From contig PLBO01000074.1 in assembly GCA_003134555.1 (NCBI GenBank), positions 1-56,060 of the forward strand: DNA of 56,060 nt, given 5' to 3'. The notes under the pieces are model-generated. The model did not search any database. It was not told the DNA's origin and saw only the letters and a list, made by a program, of their open reading frames with translations. Source of the stretch: Actinomycetota bacterium. Its GTDB lineage: Bacteria > Actinomycetota > Acidimicrobiia > IMCC26256 > PALSA-610. How positions within the stretch are numbered: position 1 is the stretch's first letter; each line of letters opens with the position of its first letter. Position numbers and translations under genes: made by a program. Positions 1 to 9,333 of the stretch are shown here, one piece after another.

Positions 1-9
1 CGCCTCCGT

Positions 10-66
10 CCCGGCGATCAGGGGCGTCGTCGGCGTGTCGTTCTGGGACGCGCGTTCGGGGACATC
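10..66 (+). repeat. Family A intergenic repeat, copy A1
   Basis: This copy begins CCGGCGATC and carries three G-rich boxes, the last two being TTCTGGGACGCGCG and TTCGGGGAC. It lies downstream of the stop of the methyltransferase gene on the opposite strand. The remaining bases from 67 to 167 hold no recognisable feature. Confidence 0.75.
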
Positions 67-167
67 TCAGGTTGAGGAGTGAAGTCGAGGCCGGGTCGAC
101 TCAGGCATCGGCAACGCGTTGTTGCGCGGTCGCGCGATCACGCTGGGGATGCCGTCATGTTGCACGT

Positions 168-1139
168 TTAGGTAGTGGGTTTCTTTCGGGCTGCGTAGAG
201 CGCGGGTGCGCCCGGTGGGGTCGGCAGCTCCCTGATCTCGACAAAGCCGGCGCTGTCCAACGATGCTCTGGCGTCGTCGGGGGTCAGCGGCGTACCGCCG
301 CTACGGAGCGTCTTCCAGCGCGTCACTGACGTTGCGAGTGCATCGTCATCGAACCGTCCCGCGCCCACGACCAGCCAGCCGCCGGACCGGAGCGCGTCGT
401 GCACTCGGCGCAGCCCGACCGGGAAGACTTCTTCGGGGAGGAACGGCGCCGGCATCCACGCCAGGTCGAACTTCGCCACATCGGTCAGCTCCTGAACGGC
501 GACGAGTCGCACTTCGAGACGATCTCGCAGCCCACGCGCCGTGATCGTCTGCTGAGCCAGCGCCAGCACTCGCGGCAAGACATCGATGCCGACGACTCGC
601 GCGTTCGGCATCGCCTCGCAGAACGCCGCTGCCAACTCCGCCACGCCAACGCCAATGTCCAAGAAATCTCCCCCCGCGGCGAACCGTTCGCTCAGTCCCT
701 CGAGTGACGGGATCGCATACATGGCGAGCATCGTGCCGCCGAGCGCCGAGGACTTGCCTTGCGCCAAGAGCGTGTCGTCGTCCTGAGCCGCCCACCCGTC
801 CCCGTCGTGCGCGGCCACGATCCCCATCGACGTTGCGACCTGACGAAGCGTCGAGATCATCGCTTGGTGGCGAGTGTGCAGTGACCCGTCCGACACCAGC
901 TCGAGGAGACCGTTCGCCAGCTCAGGACGATCATCTCCCACGACGAGGCCGACCGCGGCCAGCATGCTCGCCGCCGCGTGATCCTCTCGTGTCTGCAACC
1001 TCAAGCCTTCCCCCGACAACGCCCCCGAACGGAGGAGATGCTCGAAGCCGGCAAGCACCCACGTGGCCTCCTCCAAACCGCTGAGGACCCGCGCCGCCGC
1101 GCCCGAACTCGCAACAGGCTCAGGCCCTTGGTCAGTCAT
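168..1139 (-). CDS. Class I SAM-dependent methyltransferase with N-terminal winged-helix-like region
   Basis: The 323-residue product probably transfers a methyl group from S-adenosylmethionine to a small molecule; the acceptor cannot be read from sequence. The SAM-binding motif I is FLDIGVGVAELAAAF near residue 160, followed by an acidic strand end VVGIDVLPR. The first 130 residues are helical and resemble the dimerisation/winged-helix region of small-molecule methyltransferases. The ATG is supported by a GAGGAGGA Shine-Dalgarno sequence about five bases upstream. It is monocistronic, with family A repeats on both sides. Confidence 0.85.
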   Translation of the reverse strand: MTDQGPEPVASSGAAARVLSGLEEATWVLAGFEHLLRSGALSGEGLRLQTREDHAAASMLAAVGLVVGDDRPELANGLLELVSDGSLHTRHQAMISTLRQVATSMGIVAAHDGDGWAAQDDDTLLAQGKSSALGGTMLAMYAIPSLEGLSERFAAGGDFLDIGVGVAELAAAFCEAMPNARVVGIDVLPRVLALAQQTITARGLRDRLEVRLVAVQELTDVAKFDLAWMPAPFLPEEVFPVGLRRVHDALRSGGWLVVGAGRFDDDALATSVTRWKTLRSGGTPLTPDDARASLDSAGFVEIRELPTPPGAPALYAARKKPTT

Positions 1140-1359
1140 GGATCCTCCTCGTGATCAGCTCAGCCTCGACCCTACGTCCGAGGACGCAATGCGCGACCCG
1201 ACCGACATCAGAACGCATCCACCTCTTGCAGAGCACCGCCTCGCGCTTCGGGCCGGAGCCGCAACCGACGACGAACCCGGTTAGCAAGCAACCCAGAGGC
1301 GCGAGTGGCTCGCGATCGCGCCCCGATCTGCCGATTCGCCTCGATCGCGAACGCCCGGT

Positions 1360-1415
1360 GCCGGCGATCCGGGACACCCCGGCAACGTCGTTCGGGGGCG
1401 CGCGATATGGGATAC
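1360..1415 (+). repeat. Family A intergenic repeat, copy A2
   Basis: It reads GCCGGCGATCCGGGACACCC, then CGTCGTTCGGGGGCGCGCG, then ATATGGGATACC. The upstream extension GATCGCGAACGCC shared with other copies is also present. It sits 45 bases beyond the sulfotransferase stop. The rest of the 320-base gap 1140-1459 shows no gene; frames here lack good starts and codon bias. Confidence 0.8.
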
Positions 1416-1459
1416 CTACCTGCGGTGTCGACTGCGCGGGCCGGGGTTCGTCGTGTTTG

Positions 1460-2656
1460 TCAGACCGATGGGTGAGTTCCGGTGAGGCGCGAGCGTTCGG
1501 GTGCGATGCCGAATGTTCGGCAGTAGTCGCTGATGACGGGGTCCGACAGCGCGTCGTCGTGGGTGTAACCCATCGTGGCGAGTTCCGGTGGAGGAGCCAC
1601 GCGCGCACCGTTGCGTTGGGCGTGCAAGAACGTGTCGATCCGGACCGCCAGGTTCTGGTCGACGGGAAGGCCAAGGGCCGACAGCGTATGCGGCGCAGTT
1701 CCCCTTGGGTCTCCGACGAGGGCCGGATAGGCGACGTGCGTGACGCGCTCTGGAGCCGCGGCGCTGAAGGCCGAGAGCGCGGCGAGCTTGGGCCTGATCC
1801 ATGACAGCACCAAGCGGTCGCGAGTGCCGTCGTTCGTGAGTGGATTGTCGATGCAGAACGGTTCGATGATCGACTCGCCCATGACGGCGATGGAGACCAT
1901 GCATCGGAACGGATCGCGGTCGGTGATCACGAAGTCCGCTTCCGGGAAGACGTCGGCGAAGGTGGCGATCTGCCCGCCGATCTGCGGTGCTTTCAGCACC
2001 AGGAACCCGTCCGGATCTACGGGGTGTTTCCACAACAGCAGTTGCACCACCCGTCGATAGTTCTCGTAAGCAGGCGTGAGATCCTCCTCGGCGAGGAACC
2101 GACGCCACTGTGGCATACACATGGTCGCGGCTTGACCGAGCATCGATGCCGCATCGATGAATCCCCACACACATTCCTCGGGCTCATCGGCATTCACCCA
2201 GTGCATGTGTTCCAAGGTCGAACCGCGCAGTTTGTCGACCGAGGCCTGCACGGTGTCGATCCGCGGGTCGGTGGCGTAGGTCTGCGCGACCGGTGCAGGG
2301 ACTGGTTCCATTAGCTCCCACCGCAAGAACGCCCGACCGCGGCGATGTAGAGCGAGCAGATTGTGCAACAGCGTGGTTCCGCTGCGTTCGAGCCCCGTGA
2401 TGTAAACGATCCGAGGGATCGGTACCGAAGCGATCTCGGGATGTTCGCGAAACGTCTCTAAAACCCGCAGACGCCGGGCAAGGTCGCGCACAGCCAACGA
2501 GCGGAGGAACTTCCGACCGAACTCGGTCAGGTTCGGCTGCTCCAAATCCGCCGCCCACGCGGCGAGTGGCCCCATGAACCACTCGTCACCGAAATCGTCG
2601 AGGTGAGTCGCCGCGACCGCCGCGTCACGCATCGCCCCGATAGCCACTCCCTCCAC
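1460..2656 (-). CDS. Sulfotransferase family protein (PAPS-dependent type)
   Basis: The protein resembles the Sulfotransfer_3 group that moves sulfate from PAPS onto a small-molecule or glycan acceptor. The 5'-phosphosulfate loop is clear (YITGLERSGTTLLHNLLA, about residue 85), and a 3'-phosphate-binding segment ADFVITDRDPFRCMVSIA lies near residue 225. I prefer the GTG at 2656, preceded by GAGGA at good spacing; the frame stays open to a TTG at 2692. Length of about 398 residues is normal for the family. The acceptor is unknown, and the neighbouring genes give no pathway. Confidence 0.85.
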   Translation of the reverse strand: MEGVAIGAMRDAAVAATHLDDFGDEWFMGPLAAWAADLEQPNLTEFGRKFLRSLAVRDLARRLRVLETFREHPEIASVPIPRIVYITGLERSGTTLLHNLLALHRRGRAFLRWELMEPVPAPVAQTYATDPRIDTVQASVDKLRGSTLEHMHWVNADEPEECVWGFIDAASMLGQAATMCMPQWRRFLAEEDLTPAYENYRRVVQLLLWKHPVDPDGFLVLKAPQIGGQIATFADVFPEADFVITDRDPFRCMVSIAVMGESIIEPFCIDNPLTNDGTRDRLVLSWIRPKLAALSAFSAAAPERVTHVAYPALVGDPRGTAPHTLSALGLPVDQNLAVRIDTFLHAQRNGARVAPPPELATMGYTHDDALSDPVISDYCRTFGIAPERSRLTGTHPSV

Positions 2657-2723
2657 AGACAGATCCTCACCACACCATTGGCTGGACGTCAAAGCAGCCC
2701 CGACGCCGTCGCGAACGCGCAGA

Positions 2724-2778
2724 GCCGGCGTTCGGGGGCACGCCGAGGTCGTTGTTATGGGACGTTGTTATGGGACAC
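2724..2778 (+). repeat. Family A intergenic repeat, copy A3
   Basis: It contains GCCGGCGTTCGGGGGCACGC, then GTTGTTATGGGACG, and a third box TTATGGGACACG. It lies between the FKBP and sulfotransferase genes, both on the minus strand, so it is just upstream of the sulfotransferase start but in the opposite sense. Confidence 0.75.
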
Positions 2779-2828
2779 GTCTGGAGCGACAAGTGCGACG
2801 TGTCGTTCACCGACTCGCCTGTGTGCGT

Positions 2829-3407
2829 TCAGCCGAGTTTGACGGGCTGCACGACGAACCAAAGGGCCTCATCGGGAGCGATGCCCGGCCCGGGAGGGGT
2901 TGGGCCGTACGCCTGATCAGCGGGGATACCCAGCAAGCGGAGCCCACCAACTTTCATGCCGGGAATGCCGTTCGTCCATCCCGGGATGACGCCAGTAAGG
3001 GGGAACTGAATCGCTTGGCCATGCGCGTAGGACGAATCGAAGAGCGTCCCGGTGCTGCACGCCACACCGATGTAGTTCGCCGTGATCGTCGCACCGGCCG
3101 GGACGACCGCCCCCGTACCGACTTTCAAGTCCTTGATGATCAATTTCGTTGGGGCGGGCCCGATCTGGACAGGGACGTCGGGCGCACCGGGCGGCAAGCT
3201 GCCTTTGCGAGCCACGCACGGCTTTCCCGCCGCCGAACCAGTCACCGCAGAACCAACGGGCGGTGCTGAGGTCGCCGGCGTCGTAGTTGTCGTCGCGGCA
3301 ATCTGAGCACCGGTGTTTTTCGAGCTGGAGCCACATGCCGAAGCCGCAGCGATCAGCGCGACGGCGACGACTGCCATGCGCGCATTCGTGCCCCGTTGAC
3401 CCGTCAC
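2829..3407 (-). CDS. FKBP-type peptidyl-prolyl cis-trans isomerase, lipoprotein
   Basis: This is an exported prolyl isomerase, probably assisting folding outside the membrane. From the GTG at 3407 (AGGAGAG upstream) the product is 192 residues with a hydrophobic signal ending in the lipobox AASAC, then a Thr/Ala/Pro linker. The FKBP domain fills the C-terminal half, with hallmark segments GATITANYIGV, GTLFDSSY, VIPGWTNGIPGMKVGG and AYGPTPPG. The longer frame to 3467 would put a charged stretch before the signal and is unlikely. It is monocistronic. Confidence 0.9.
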   Translation of the reverse strand: MTGQRGTNARMAVVAVALIAAASACGSSSKNTGAQIAATTTTTPATSAPPVGSAVTGSAAGKPCVARKGSLPPGAPDVPVQIGPAPTKLIIKDLKVGTGAVVPAGATITANYIGVACSTGTLFDSSYAHGQAIQFPLTGVIPGWTNGIPGMKVGGLRLLGIPADQAYGPTPPGPGIAPDEALWFVVQPVKLG

Positions 3408-3725
3408 GCCCTCTCCTCGATCGTCGTCAGCGTCGCAGGAGCGTACACACACCCGTCCGGGCCGCAATCACGGATCAGTCGGAACGCATAGTGACTCGAT
3501 CAACTGACCCGACCACACCGCGCGGCACCTCTCGGCCCACGTCGTGTAGGTGAGAGCTGATCCGCTAACCCGTCCAGACCGCGCACACAACGCGCTCGCT
3601 GTCGCCGTCGCACCCCAGCGTGTTCTCTGCGGCTTGTGCCGCTGGCCGAACGAACCCCTACCGGAATCGGTGCGTATTCGCGATTGCAAGCACCGCGCTC
3701 ATCACTCGCCGGATAAAGCCCCACT

Positions 3726-3780
3726 CCCGGCGATCTGGGGCACCCCGGTCGCGTTGTTATGGGGCGCGTCTTCTGGGATA
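3726..3780 (+). repeat. Family A intergenic repeat, copy A4
   Basis: This is one of the best-preserved copies: CCCGGCGATCTGGGGCACCC, then GCGTTGTTATGGGGCGCG, then TCTTCTGGGATAG. It ends 123 bases before the start of the hydrolase-cyclase gene. The remainder of the gap 3408-3903 carries no convincing gene. Confidence 0.85.
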
Positions 3781-3903
3781 GTCGGCGGGGTTCCGAAAGG
3801 TCCCCGGTAGTCCCGTTCCGCGTCCTCGCCGGTCGCCCGCGCGGGTGTTGTTCGGCTCTGTGGCGAGGATGCAGGCGTTGTCGAGGCATGCGACGATGTC
3901 GGG

Positions 3904-5262
3904 ATGGCACCCAAGGTCCGGTACGCCCGCAGCGGTGACGTTCATATCGCTTACGCCGTTGTCGGAGAGGGCCCGATCGACGTCGTGTTCGTCCCAGGTT
4001 TCGTCTCCAACGTCAGTGACAGCCTCGATGCTGGAATCAGCCCGGTCTTTGCGGCATGGTTCGAGCGGCTGTCGCGCTTTGCGCGGGTCATCGTCTTCGA
4101 CAAGCGCGGTACCGGGCTCAGTGACCGTTCGGTCGATGTCGCCGGCCTTGACGTCCGGATGGACGACGTACGTGCCGTCATGGATGCGGTCGGCTCCGAA
4201 CGGGCTGCGTTGATCGGCGGCTCGGAGGGTGGTCCGATGTCGATCCTGTTCGCCGCGACGTTCCCGGAGCGGACCCATTCGTTGACGCTGTTCGGTTCTT
4301 TCGCCAGTTTCGTACGAACTGATGATCACCCGTGGATGCCCACGCTCGAGGAACGCGCCGCTCAGCGTGCGTTGATCGAGCAGTACTGGGGCAGCGGACG
4401 CATCCTGGCGACCTTCTCGCCAGTCGGCGAGGTGAAGGAAGAGGACCTCGAGGCCATCGGCGCTCGGGAGATGGCGGGCGCCAGTCCGGGAGCAGTTGTT
4501 CGGCTGTTGGAAATGGACGAGAACATCGACGTGCGCTCGATCCTGCCAACGATCTCGGTGCCGACCCTGGTCGTGCATGCCACCGGAGACCGGATCGTCC
4601 CGTTCGAGTCTGCTGAGTACCTCGCTCGCCATATCCCGAACGCACGGCTCGTCCCGCTCGACTACGCAGCCCATTTCGCCAGAGAGGCGAGCGGACCGAT
4701 TGTCGACTGGCTCGACGACTGCGAGGAGTTCATCACCGGCGTCCGGCCGGTCGGGTTCGTCGACCGCGTGCTCTCTACAGTGCTGTACACCGACATCGTT
4801 GACTCCACCGCACGCGCCGCGTCGCTCGGTGACGACGCGTGGAAGCAGACCCTTGACCGCCACGACCGGCTCGTCGGACGAGAGAGCGAGCGACACCGAG
4901 GCGTCAACGTGAAGTCGACTGGCGACGGTGTGCTCGCCCGCTTCGACGGTCCCGCACGTGGCGTGGCGTGCGGACTCGCCATCGCCGACGGCGCAGGAGA
5001 CCTCGGTCTCGCGGTGCGGGCCGGTCTGCACACCGGCGAGATCGAGTTACGTGGTGATGACATAGGTGGCATCTCTGCGCATATCGGCGCGCGTGTTGCC
5101 TCGCTCGCCGGTCCAGGAGAGGTGCTCGTGTCGCGCACTGTGCGCGATCTCGTCGCCGGTTCCGGTCTCACCTTCTCCGACCGGGGCGAACACGAGCTCA
5201 AAGGCGTTCCCGACCGCTGGCAGGTCTACGCCGCGTCACGCGGGTCGATCGCTAACTCCTGA
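3904..5262 (+). CDS. Alpha/beta hydrolase fused to class III nucleotide cyclase domain
   Basis: Residues 1-275 form an alpha/beta-hydrolase domain with a nucleophile elbow GGSEGG (Ser107), a probable acid in GDR (Asp229) and a His in YAAHFA (His257). Residues about 290-445 are a class III adenylate/guanylate cyclase domain with metal-binding aspartates in YTDIVDST (Asp297) and KSTGDGVLARF (Asp341). The usual transition-state Asn is replaced by His in SAHIGARV, so cyclase activity is not assured. Such fusions are common in actinobacteria and may couple ligand sensing or hydrolysis to cyclic-nucleotide output. A paralogue lies at 45324-46670. Confidence 0.88.
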   Translation: MAPKVRYARSGDVHIAYAVVGEGPIDVVFVPGFVSNVSDSLDAGISPVFAAWFERLSRFARVIVFDKRGTGLSDRSVDVAGLDVRMDDVRAVMDAVGSERAALIGGSEGGPMSILFAATFPERTHSLTLFGSFASFVRTDDHPWMPTLEERAAQRALIEQYWGSGRILATFSPVGEVKEEDLEAIGAREMAGASPGAVVRLLEMDENIDVRSILPTISVPTLVVHATGDRIVPFESAEYLARHIPNARLVPLDYAAHFAREASGPIVDWLDDCEEFITGVRPVGFVDRVLSTVLYTDIVDSTARAASLGDDAWKQTLDRHDRLVGRESERHRGVNVKSTGDGVLARFDGPARGVACGLAIADGAGDLGLAVRAGLHTGEIELRGDDIGGISAHIGARVASLAGPGEVLVSRTVRDLVAGSGLTFSDRGEHELKGVPDRWQVYAASRGSIANS

Positions 5263-5295
5263 CCGAGGCAGTACACCGGCGACAACCGCCCGCGA

Positions 5296-5352
5296 CCCGG
5301 CGTTCTGTGGCACCCCTAGAGCGTGGTTCGGGGACGCGTCTTCTGGGGCGTC
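5296..5352 (+). repeat. Family A intergenic repeat, copy A5 (with partial second unit)
   Basis: The copy reads CCCGGCGTTCTGTGGCACCC, then GTGGTTCGGGGACGCG, then TCTTCTGGGGCGTC. It is immediately followed (5355-5395) by a second partial unit containing CGTCGTTGTCGGGGCGC and TTTGGGATACC. It lies about 120 bases upstream of the next start codon. Confidence 0.8.
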
Positions 5353-5474
5353 ACCCCTGGCACGTCGTTGTCGGGGCGCACTTTGGGATACCAAGTGCCC
5401 TTCGTCGGAGGACCCGTGCGGGTGGTGGGGCGCGCGGCTTACGGTTGGGGGGTGCCGGCGGGAGTGGTGCTTCG

Positions 5475-8400
5475 TTGACGACTGAGAACGTGGCGATGTT
5501 GTTCACCGACATGGTGGGTTCCACTGCATTGGCGTCGAGCCGGGCACCCGACGCGGCCGACGAATTGCGCCGCGAGCATTTCTCGATCTTGCGCCAGGCG
5601 GTCGCGGAGGCCGGCGGCTTCGAGGTGAAGAACCTGGGCGATGGGCTCATGGTCGTGTTCGCATCGACGTCGGCGGCGTTGTCGTGCGCGGTCGGGATGC
5701 AGCAGGGCATCGAACGCGACAACCGCGCCCGTGGGGTCTCGATCGGTTTGCGGGTCGGGCTGAGCGGCGGCGAAGTCACGGCCGAAGAAGACGACTACTT
5801 CGGCGATCCGGTGGTCGAGGCCGCGCGACTGTGCGCGAGGTGCGAGGCCGGCCAGATCCTCGCGGCGGATGTCGTGCGTGCGATGGCGGGCCGGCGCAGC
5901 AAACACGAGTGCATCAGCGTCGGGTCGTTGGAGTTGAAGGGATTGCCCGACCCGGTCGACACGGTCGCGGTGCGCTGGGAGCCGCTCGGCGGGAACGCGA
6001 CGAATGCGGTGCCGTTGCCGGGCCGTTTGAGCGCGCGTCCCGTGGTGGGTGTCATCGGCCGCGAGACCGAGACGGCCGCGATGTCCGACGCGTTCAAGCG
6101 GGTCGTGGCGGGCGAGGGACGCGAGGTGCTGCTTATCTCGGGCGAGGCCGGGCTCGGGAAGACGACGTTGGTCGCGGAGACTGCTCGCGCGGCTTTCGAT
6201 GCCGGCGCGTGCGTGTTGTTCGGGCACTGTGAAGAGGATCTCGCCACGCCGTACCAGCTCTTCGCGGAGGCGATCGGCCACTACGTCATGCACGCGCCCG
6301 AGGAGCAGCTCGTCGCGCATGTCGCTGCGTACGGGTCGGAGCTGGCCCGTATGGTTCCCGCGTTCGCGAGCAGGATCCCGGACCTCCCGCCGTCGAAAGC
6401 GACGGATCCTGACACGGAACGGTTCTTGTTGTTCGCGGCCGTGGTGGGCCTGTTGGTCGAGCTGTCTCGACAACAACCGGTCGTGTTGGTGCTCGACGAC
6501 TTGCAGTGGGCCGACAAAGCGAGCCTGCAACTGTTGCGTCACGTCATGGCGGCCGAGCAGACGATGCGGCTCCTCGTGCTCGGGACCTACCGGGATGGCG
6601 AGTTGTCGCGCTCGCATCCGTTCTTGGAGACGTTGGCGGCGCTGCGCCGCCAACAAGGTGTTGCTCGCGTCGAGCTGACCGGGCTCGATGACACCGACGT
6701 GATCTCGCTCATGGAGGCGGCCGCCGGTCACACCCTCGACGACGCGGCGATCGGGCTGGCCCACGCCGTGTATCGAGAGACCGACGGCAATCCGTTCTTT
6801 GTCAGCGAAGTCCTCCGGCATTTGACGGAGAGCGGTGCGATCGCGCAAGACGCGAGTGGCCGTTGGGTCGCGCAAGATTCTCTCGACGGAACTGCCTTGC
6901 CCGACAGCGTGCGCGAGGTGATCGGTGCGCGGGTTGGGCGCCTCGGACCAGACGCCGAGCGGATGTTGTCGGTCGCAGCAGTGATCGGCCGCGACTTCGA
7001 TCTCGACGTTCTAGCCCGGGCGACGATGACCTCGGAGGATGACCTCCTCGACATGCTCGACGCGGCCATCGCGGTGGCCCTGGTGCGCGAGGTGGCCGAC
7101 ACGGGTCGTTACAACTTCGCCCATGCGCTGATTCAACGCACCCTCTACGAAGACTTGGGCCCCAACCGTCGAGCGCGTGCGCATCGACAAGTTGGCGAAG
7201 CGCTCGAAGCCCTTTGCGGCGATCGTCCGGGCGCACGGGTGGGAGAACTTGCCCGGCACTGGTTCAGCGCGACCCAACCCTCGGACGTCGCGAAGGCGAT
7301 CAACTACTCGCGCCAGGCGGGCGACTCTGCGCTCGCCGCGCTCGCCCCAGCTGTTGCGCTGCGTTACTACGCGCAGGCCATCGACCTCTACGCCCAAGCC
7401 ACGGACCCCGATCCGATCTTGGAAATCGACCTGGCTATCGGGCTGGGTACCGCCCAGCGCCAGACCGGCGATCCCGCCTTCCGTGACACCCTCCTCGGTG
7501 GTGCCCGCCAGGCTGCGGCGGTCGATGACACCGAGCGACTGGTTGCCGCGGCCCTGGCTAACAACCGTGGTTTCTTCACGGCCATGGGCGTCCAGGACCT
7601 CGCCAAGATCGAGATCCTTGAGCTGGCGCTCGACCGGCTCCCGGTCGACAACCCCGATCGGGCGCTCGTGCTCGCCACTTTGTGTTTGGAGCTCACCTAC
7701 GGGAGTTCACTTGAACGCCTCCAACCTCTCGCGGATGAAGCGATCGCGATCGCCATGGCCTCGGGAGACGACACCGTCATCGTGCGCGTCCTCAACGATG
7801 TCGCCCAACCGCTTCGAGTGCCGGTGCTGCTCGGACGGTTGCTGACCCTCTCGGCCGACGCCCTGGCTCTGGCAGAGAACGTCGGTGACCCGGCACTGCT
7901 GTTCTGGGCCGCGCACAATCGCACGCTGGCCCTGACGTGCGCGGGAGAGATCGGCGAGTGTGACCGCTTCCGCGAGATCATGGAGTCGGTGGCCAAGGAG
8001 GTCGGCGACCCGACCCTGCACTGGATGAACACCATGCACTGCGCTGGGTGGGCGCTGATCGCCGGAGACAGCGACCGGGCAGAACAGCTCGCCAAGGAAG
8101 CCTTGCAGATCGGCGCCGACGGCGGTCAGCCCGACGTTGCCGCCACCTTCGGCGCACAGCTCATACATGTCAACTGGCAACGGGGCACACTGAGCCGACT
8201 CTTGCCCGGCGTCGAACAGGGGGTTGCCGAGTACCCCGGGATCCCCGCGTTCGCCGGCACATTGGCAGTGGCGTATCTAGAAGCAGACCGCACCGATGAC
8301 GCCCATCACCTATTGGCCGAGTTCGCGACCACCGATTTCGATCTCCCGGTCGACCTGAACTGGATCTCCGGAATGCTTCGGTACGCCGACGTCGCGATCG

Positions 8401-8774
8401 AATGCCGGGACACGCACTGCGCCCAGCCACTTTTCGACCGACTCGCACCGTGGGCCAGTCAGTTCTCCTTCAGCGGCGGCTCAGCGGAAGGCCCCGTCAG
8501 TCACGTTCTCGGTGGCCTCGCCACTGTCCTCGGCCGCTACGACGAAGCTGACGCATATTTCGCGCAAGCCGCCGCAAGTAGCAACCGGATGCGGGCCAAG
8601 TTCTTCGCAGCCCGCACCAACCTCGCCTGGGGAAAGATGCTCACCGAGCGCAACGAACCAAGCGACATCGAAAAAGCGCGGGAACTGCTCACCAAAGCAC
8701 ACACCGCCGCCATGGCGTACGGATACGCGATCGTCGAACGACGCGCGCACCAAGCACTTCACGACCCCGACTGA
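5475..8774 (+). CDS. Cyclase domain–AAA ATPase–TPR signalling protein
   Basis: This 1,099-residue cytoplasmic protein has a class III cyclase domain (residues 1-170; metal-binding motifs LFTDMVGST and NLGDGLMVVF), a STAND/AAA-like ATPase (Walker A GEAGLGKTTL about residue 225, Walker B VVLVLDDLQWAD about 337) and a long helical TPR-like region to the end. The Asn of the cyclase motif is Glu (VVEAARL), as is usual in this group, which suggests a regulatory or degenerate cyclase. I chose the TTG at 5475 with GGGAG upstream; the frame is open from 5307. No C-terminal HTH is seen. It is related to the gene at 54340. Confidence 0.88.
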   Translation: MTTENVAMLFTDMVGSTALASSRAPDAADELRREHFSILRQAVAEAGGFEVKNLGDGLMVVFASTSAALSCAVGMQQGIERDNRARGVSIGLRVGLSGGEVTAEEDDYFGDPVVEAARLCARCEAGQILAADVVRAMAGRRSKHECISVGSLELKGLPDPVDTVAVRWEPLGGNATNAVPLPGRLSARPVVGVIGRETETAAMSDAFKRVVAGEGREVLLISGEAGLGKTTLVAETARAAFDAGACVLFGHCEEDLATPYQLFAEAIGHYVMHAPEEQLVAHVAAYGSELARMVPAFASRIPDLPPSKATDPDTERFLLFAAVVGLLVELSRQQPVVLVLDDLQWADKASLQLLRHVMAAEQTMRLLVLGTYRDGELSRSHPFLETLAALRRQQGVARVELTGLDDTDVISLMEAAAGHTLDDAAIGLAHAVYRETDGNPFFVSEVLRHLTESGAIAQDASGRWVAQDSLDGTALPDSVREVIGARVGRLGPDAERMLSVAAVIGRDFDLDVLARATMTSEDDLLDMLDAAIAVALVREVADTGRYNFAHALIQRTLYEDLGPNRRARAHRQVGEALEALCGDRPGARVGELARHWFSATQPSDVAKAINYSRQAGDSALAALAPAVALRYYAQAIDLYAQATDPDPILEIDLAIGLGTAQRQTGDPAFRDTLLGGARQAAAVDDTERLVAAALANNRGFFTAMGVQDLAKIEILELALDRLPVDNPDRALVLATLCLELTYGSSLERLQPLADEAIAIAMASGDDTVIVRVLNDVAQPLRVPVLLGRLLTLSADALALAENVGDPALLFWAAHNRTLALTCAGEIGECDRFREIMESVAKEVGDPTLHWMNTMHCAGWALIAGDSDRAEQLAKEALQIGADGGQPDVAATFGAQLIHVNWQRGTLSRLLPGVEQGVAEYPGIPAFAGTLAVAYLEADRTDDAHHLLAEFATTDFDLPVDLNWISGMLRYADVAIECRDTHCAQPLFDRLAPWASQFSFSGGSAEGPVSHVLGGLATVLGRYDEADAYFAQAAASSNRMRAKFFAARTNLAWGKMLTERNEPSDIEKARELLTKAHTAAMAYGYAIVERRAHQALHDPD

Positions 8775-9333
8775 CCGCTCGTCGACCTCCCCTGGGTGTC
8801 CCAAAATCCCGCCGAATGGGCTGGGAAACGCGTCCCGGTTGTGCCGGTAGGGGATACCCGTCGGAGGTCCGCGACGGTTTCACACGCGGATATGAATGCT
8901 CGTAGCCTGCACGGTGCGTTTGCACAGTTGGTTCGTTGTGCGGGTGTGGCCCGTAGCCGGCGTTCTGACCGATCGAAGCCCTGACCAGGACGGACGGACT
9001 TACTGGCCGTTATCAGGCCGCGTGCAGGCCGCGCCATGATCTCGGCACTTCATCGACCGCATCACACGTGCGATCATCGGCACAGGTGCGATCATCGGCG
9101 TCTGGCCACGGATGCGCGTAGCTATTGGCCCCTCAATGGTCGAGGCGTGGACGACATGCCTGCACCCGTTGTCCTGCTCGTGCGTGACGGGATCAGAAGA
9201 GACGCGTGGAGCAAGGCCCAGGTCACGAAGGCGCGCAACCCATGGGGGAGCGGCCGACCGAATGGCGAGCCCATCGGGCTGGACGCCCGAAGTGGGGGAG
9301 CGACGTTTGCCGCTATCCGAGGTGTGAGCGCTC
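8775..9333. other. Intergenic region with degenerate repeat, no gene
   Basis: Bases 8793-8872 hold a decayed family A-like sequence with GTGTCCCAAAATCCCGCC in one sense and GGTAGGGGATACCC in the other. Around 9070-9100 the string GTGCGATCATCGGC is present twice in tandem. Nothing else is recognisable. Confidence 0.5.

Noticed and set aside
3757-5031. Minus-strand open frame of 424 codons
   Set aside because: It is the antisense shadow of the hydrolase-cyclase gene; high GC at third positions on the plus strand explains its openness.
5439-6875. Long minus-strand open frame of 478 codons
   Set aside because: It is antisense to the cyclase-AAA gene, has Arg/Gln-rich shadow composition and no recognisable domain.
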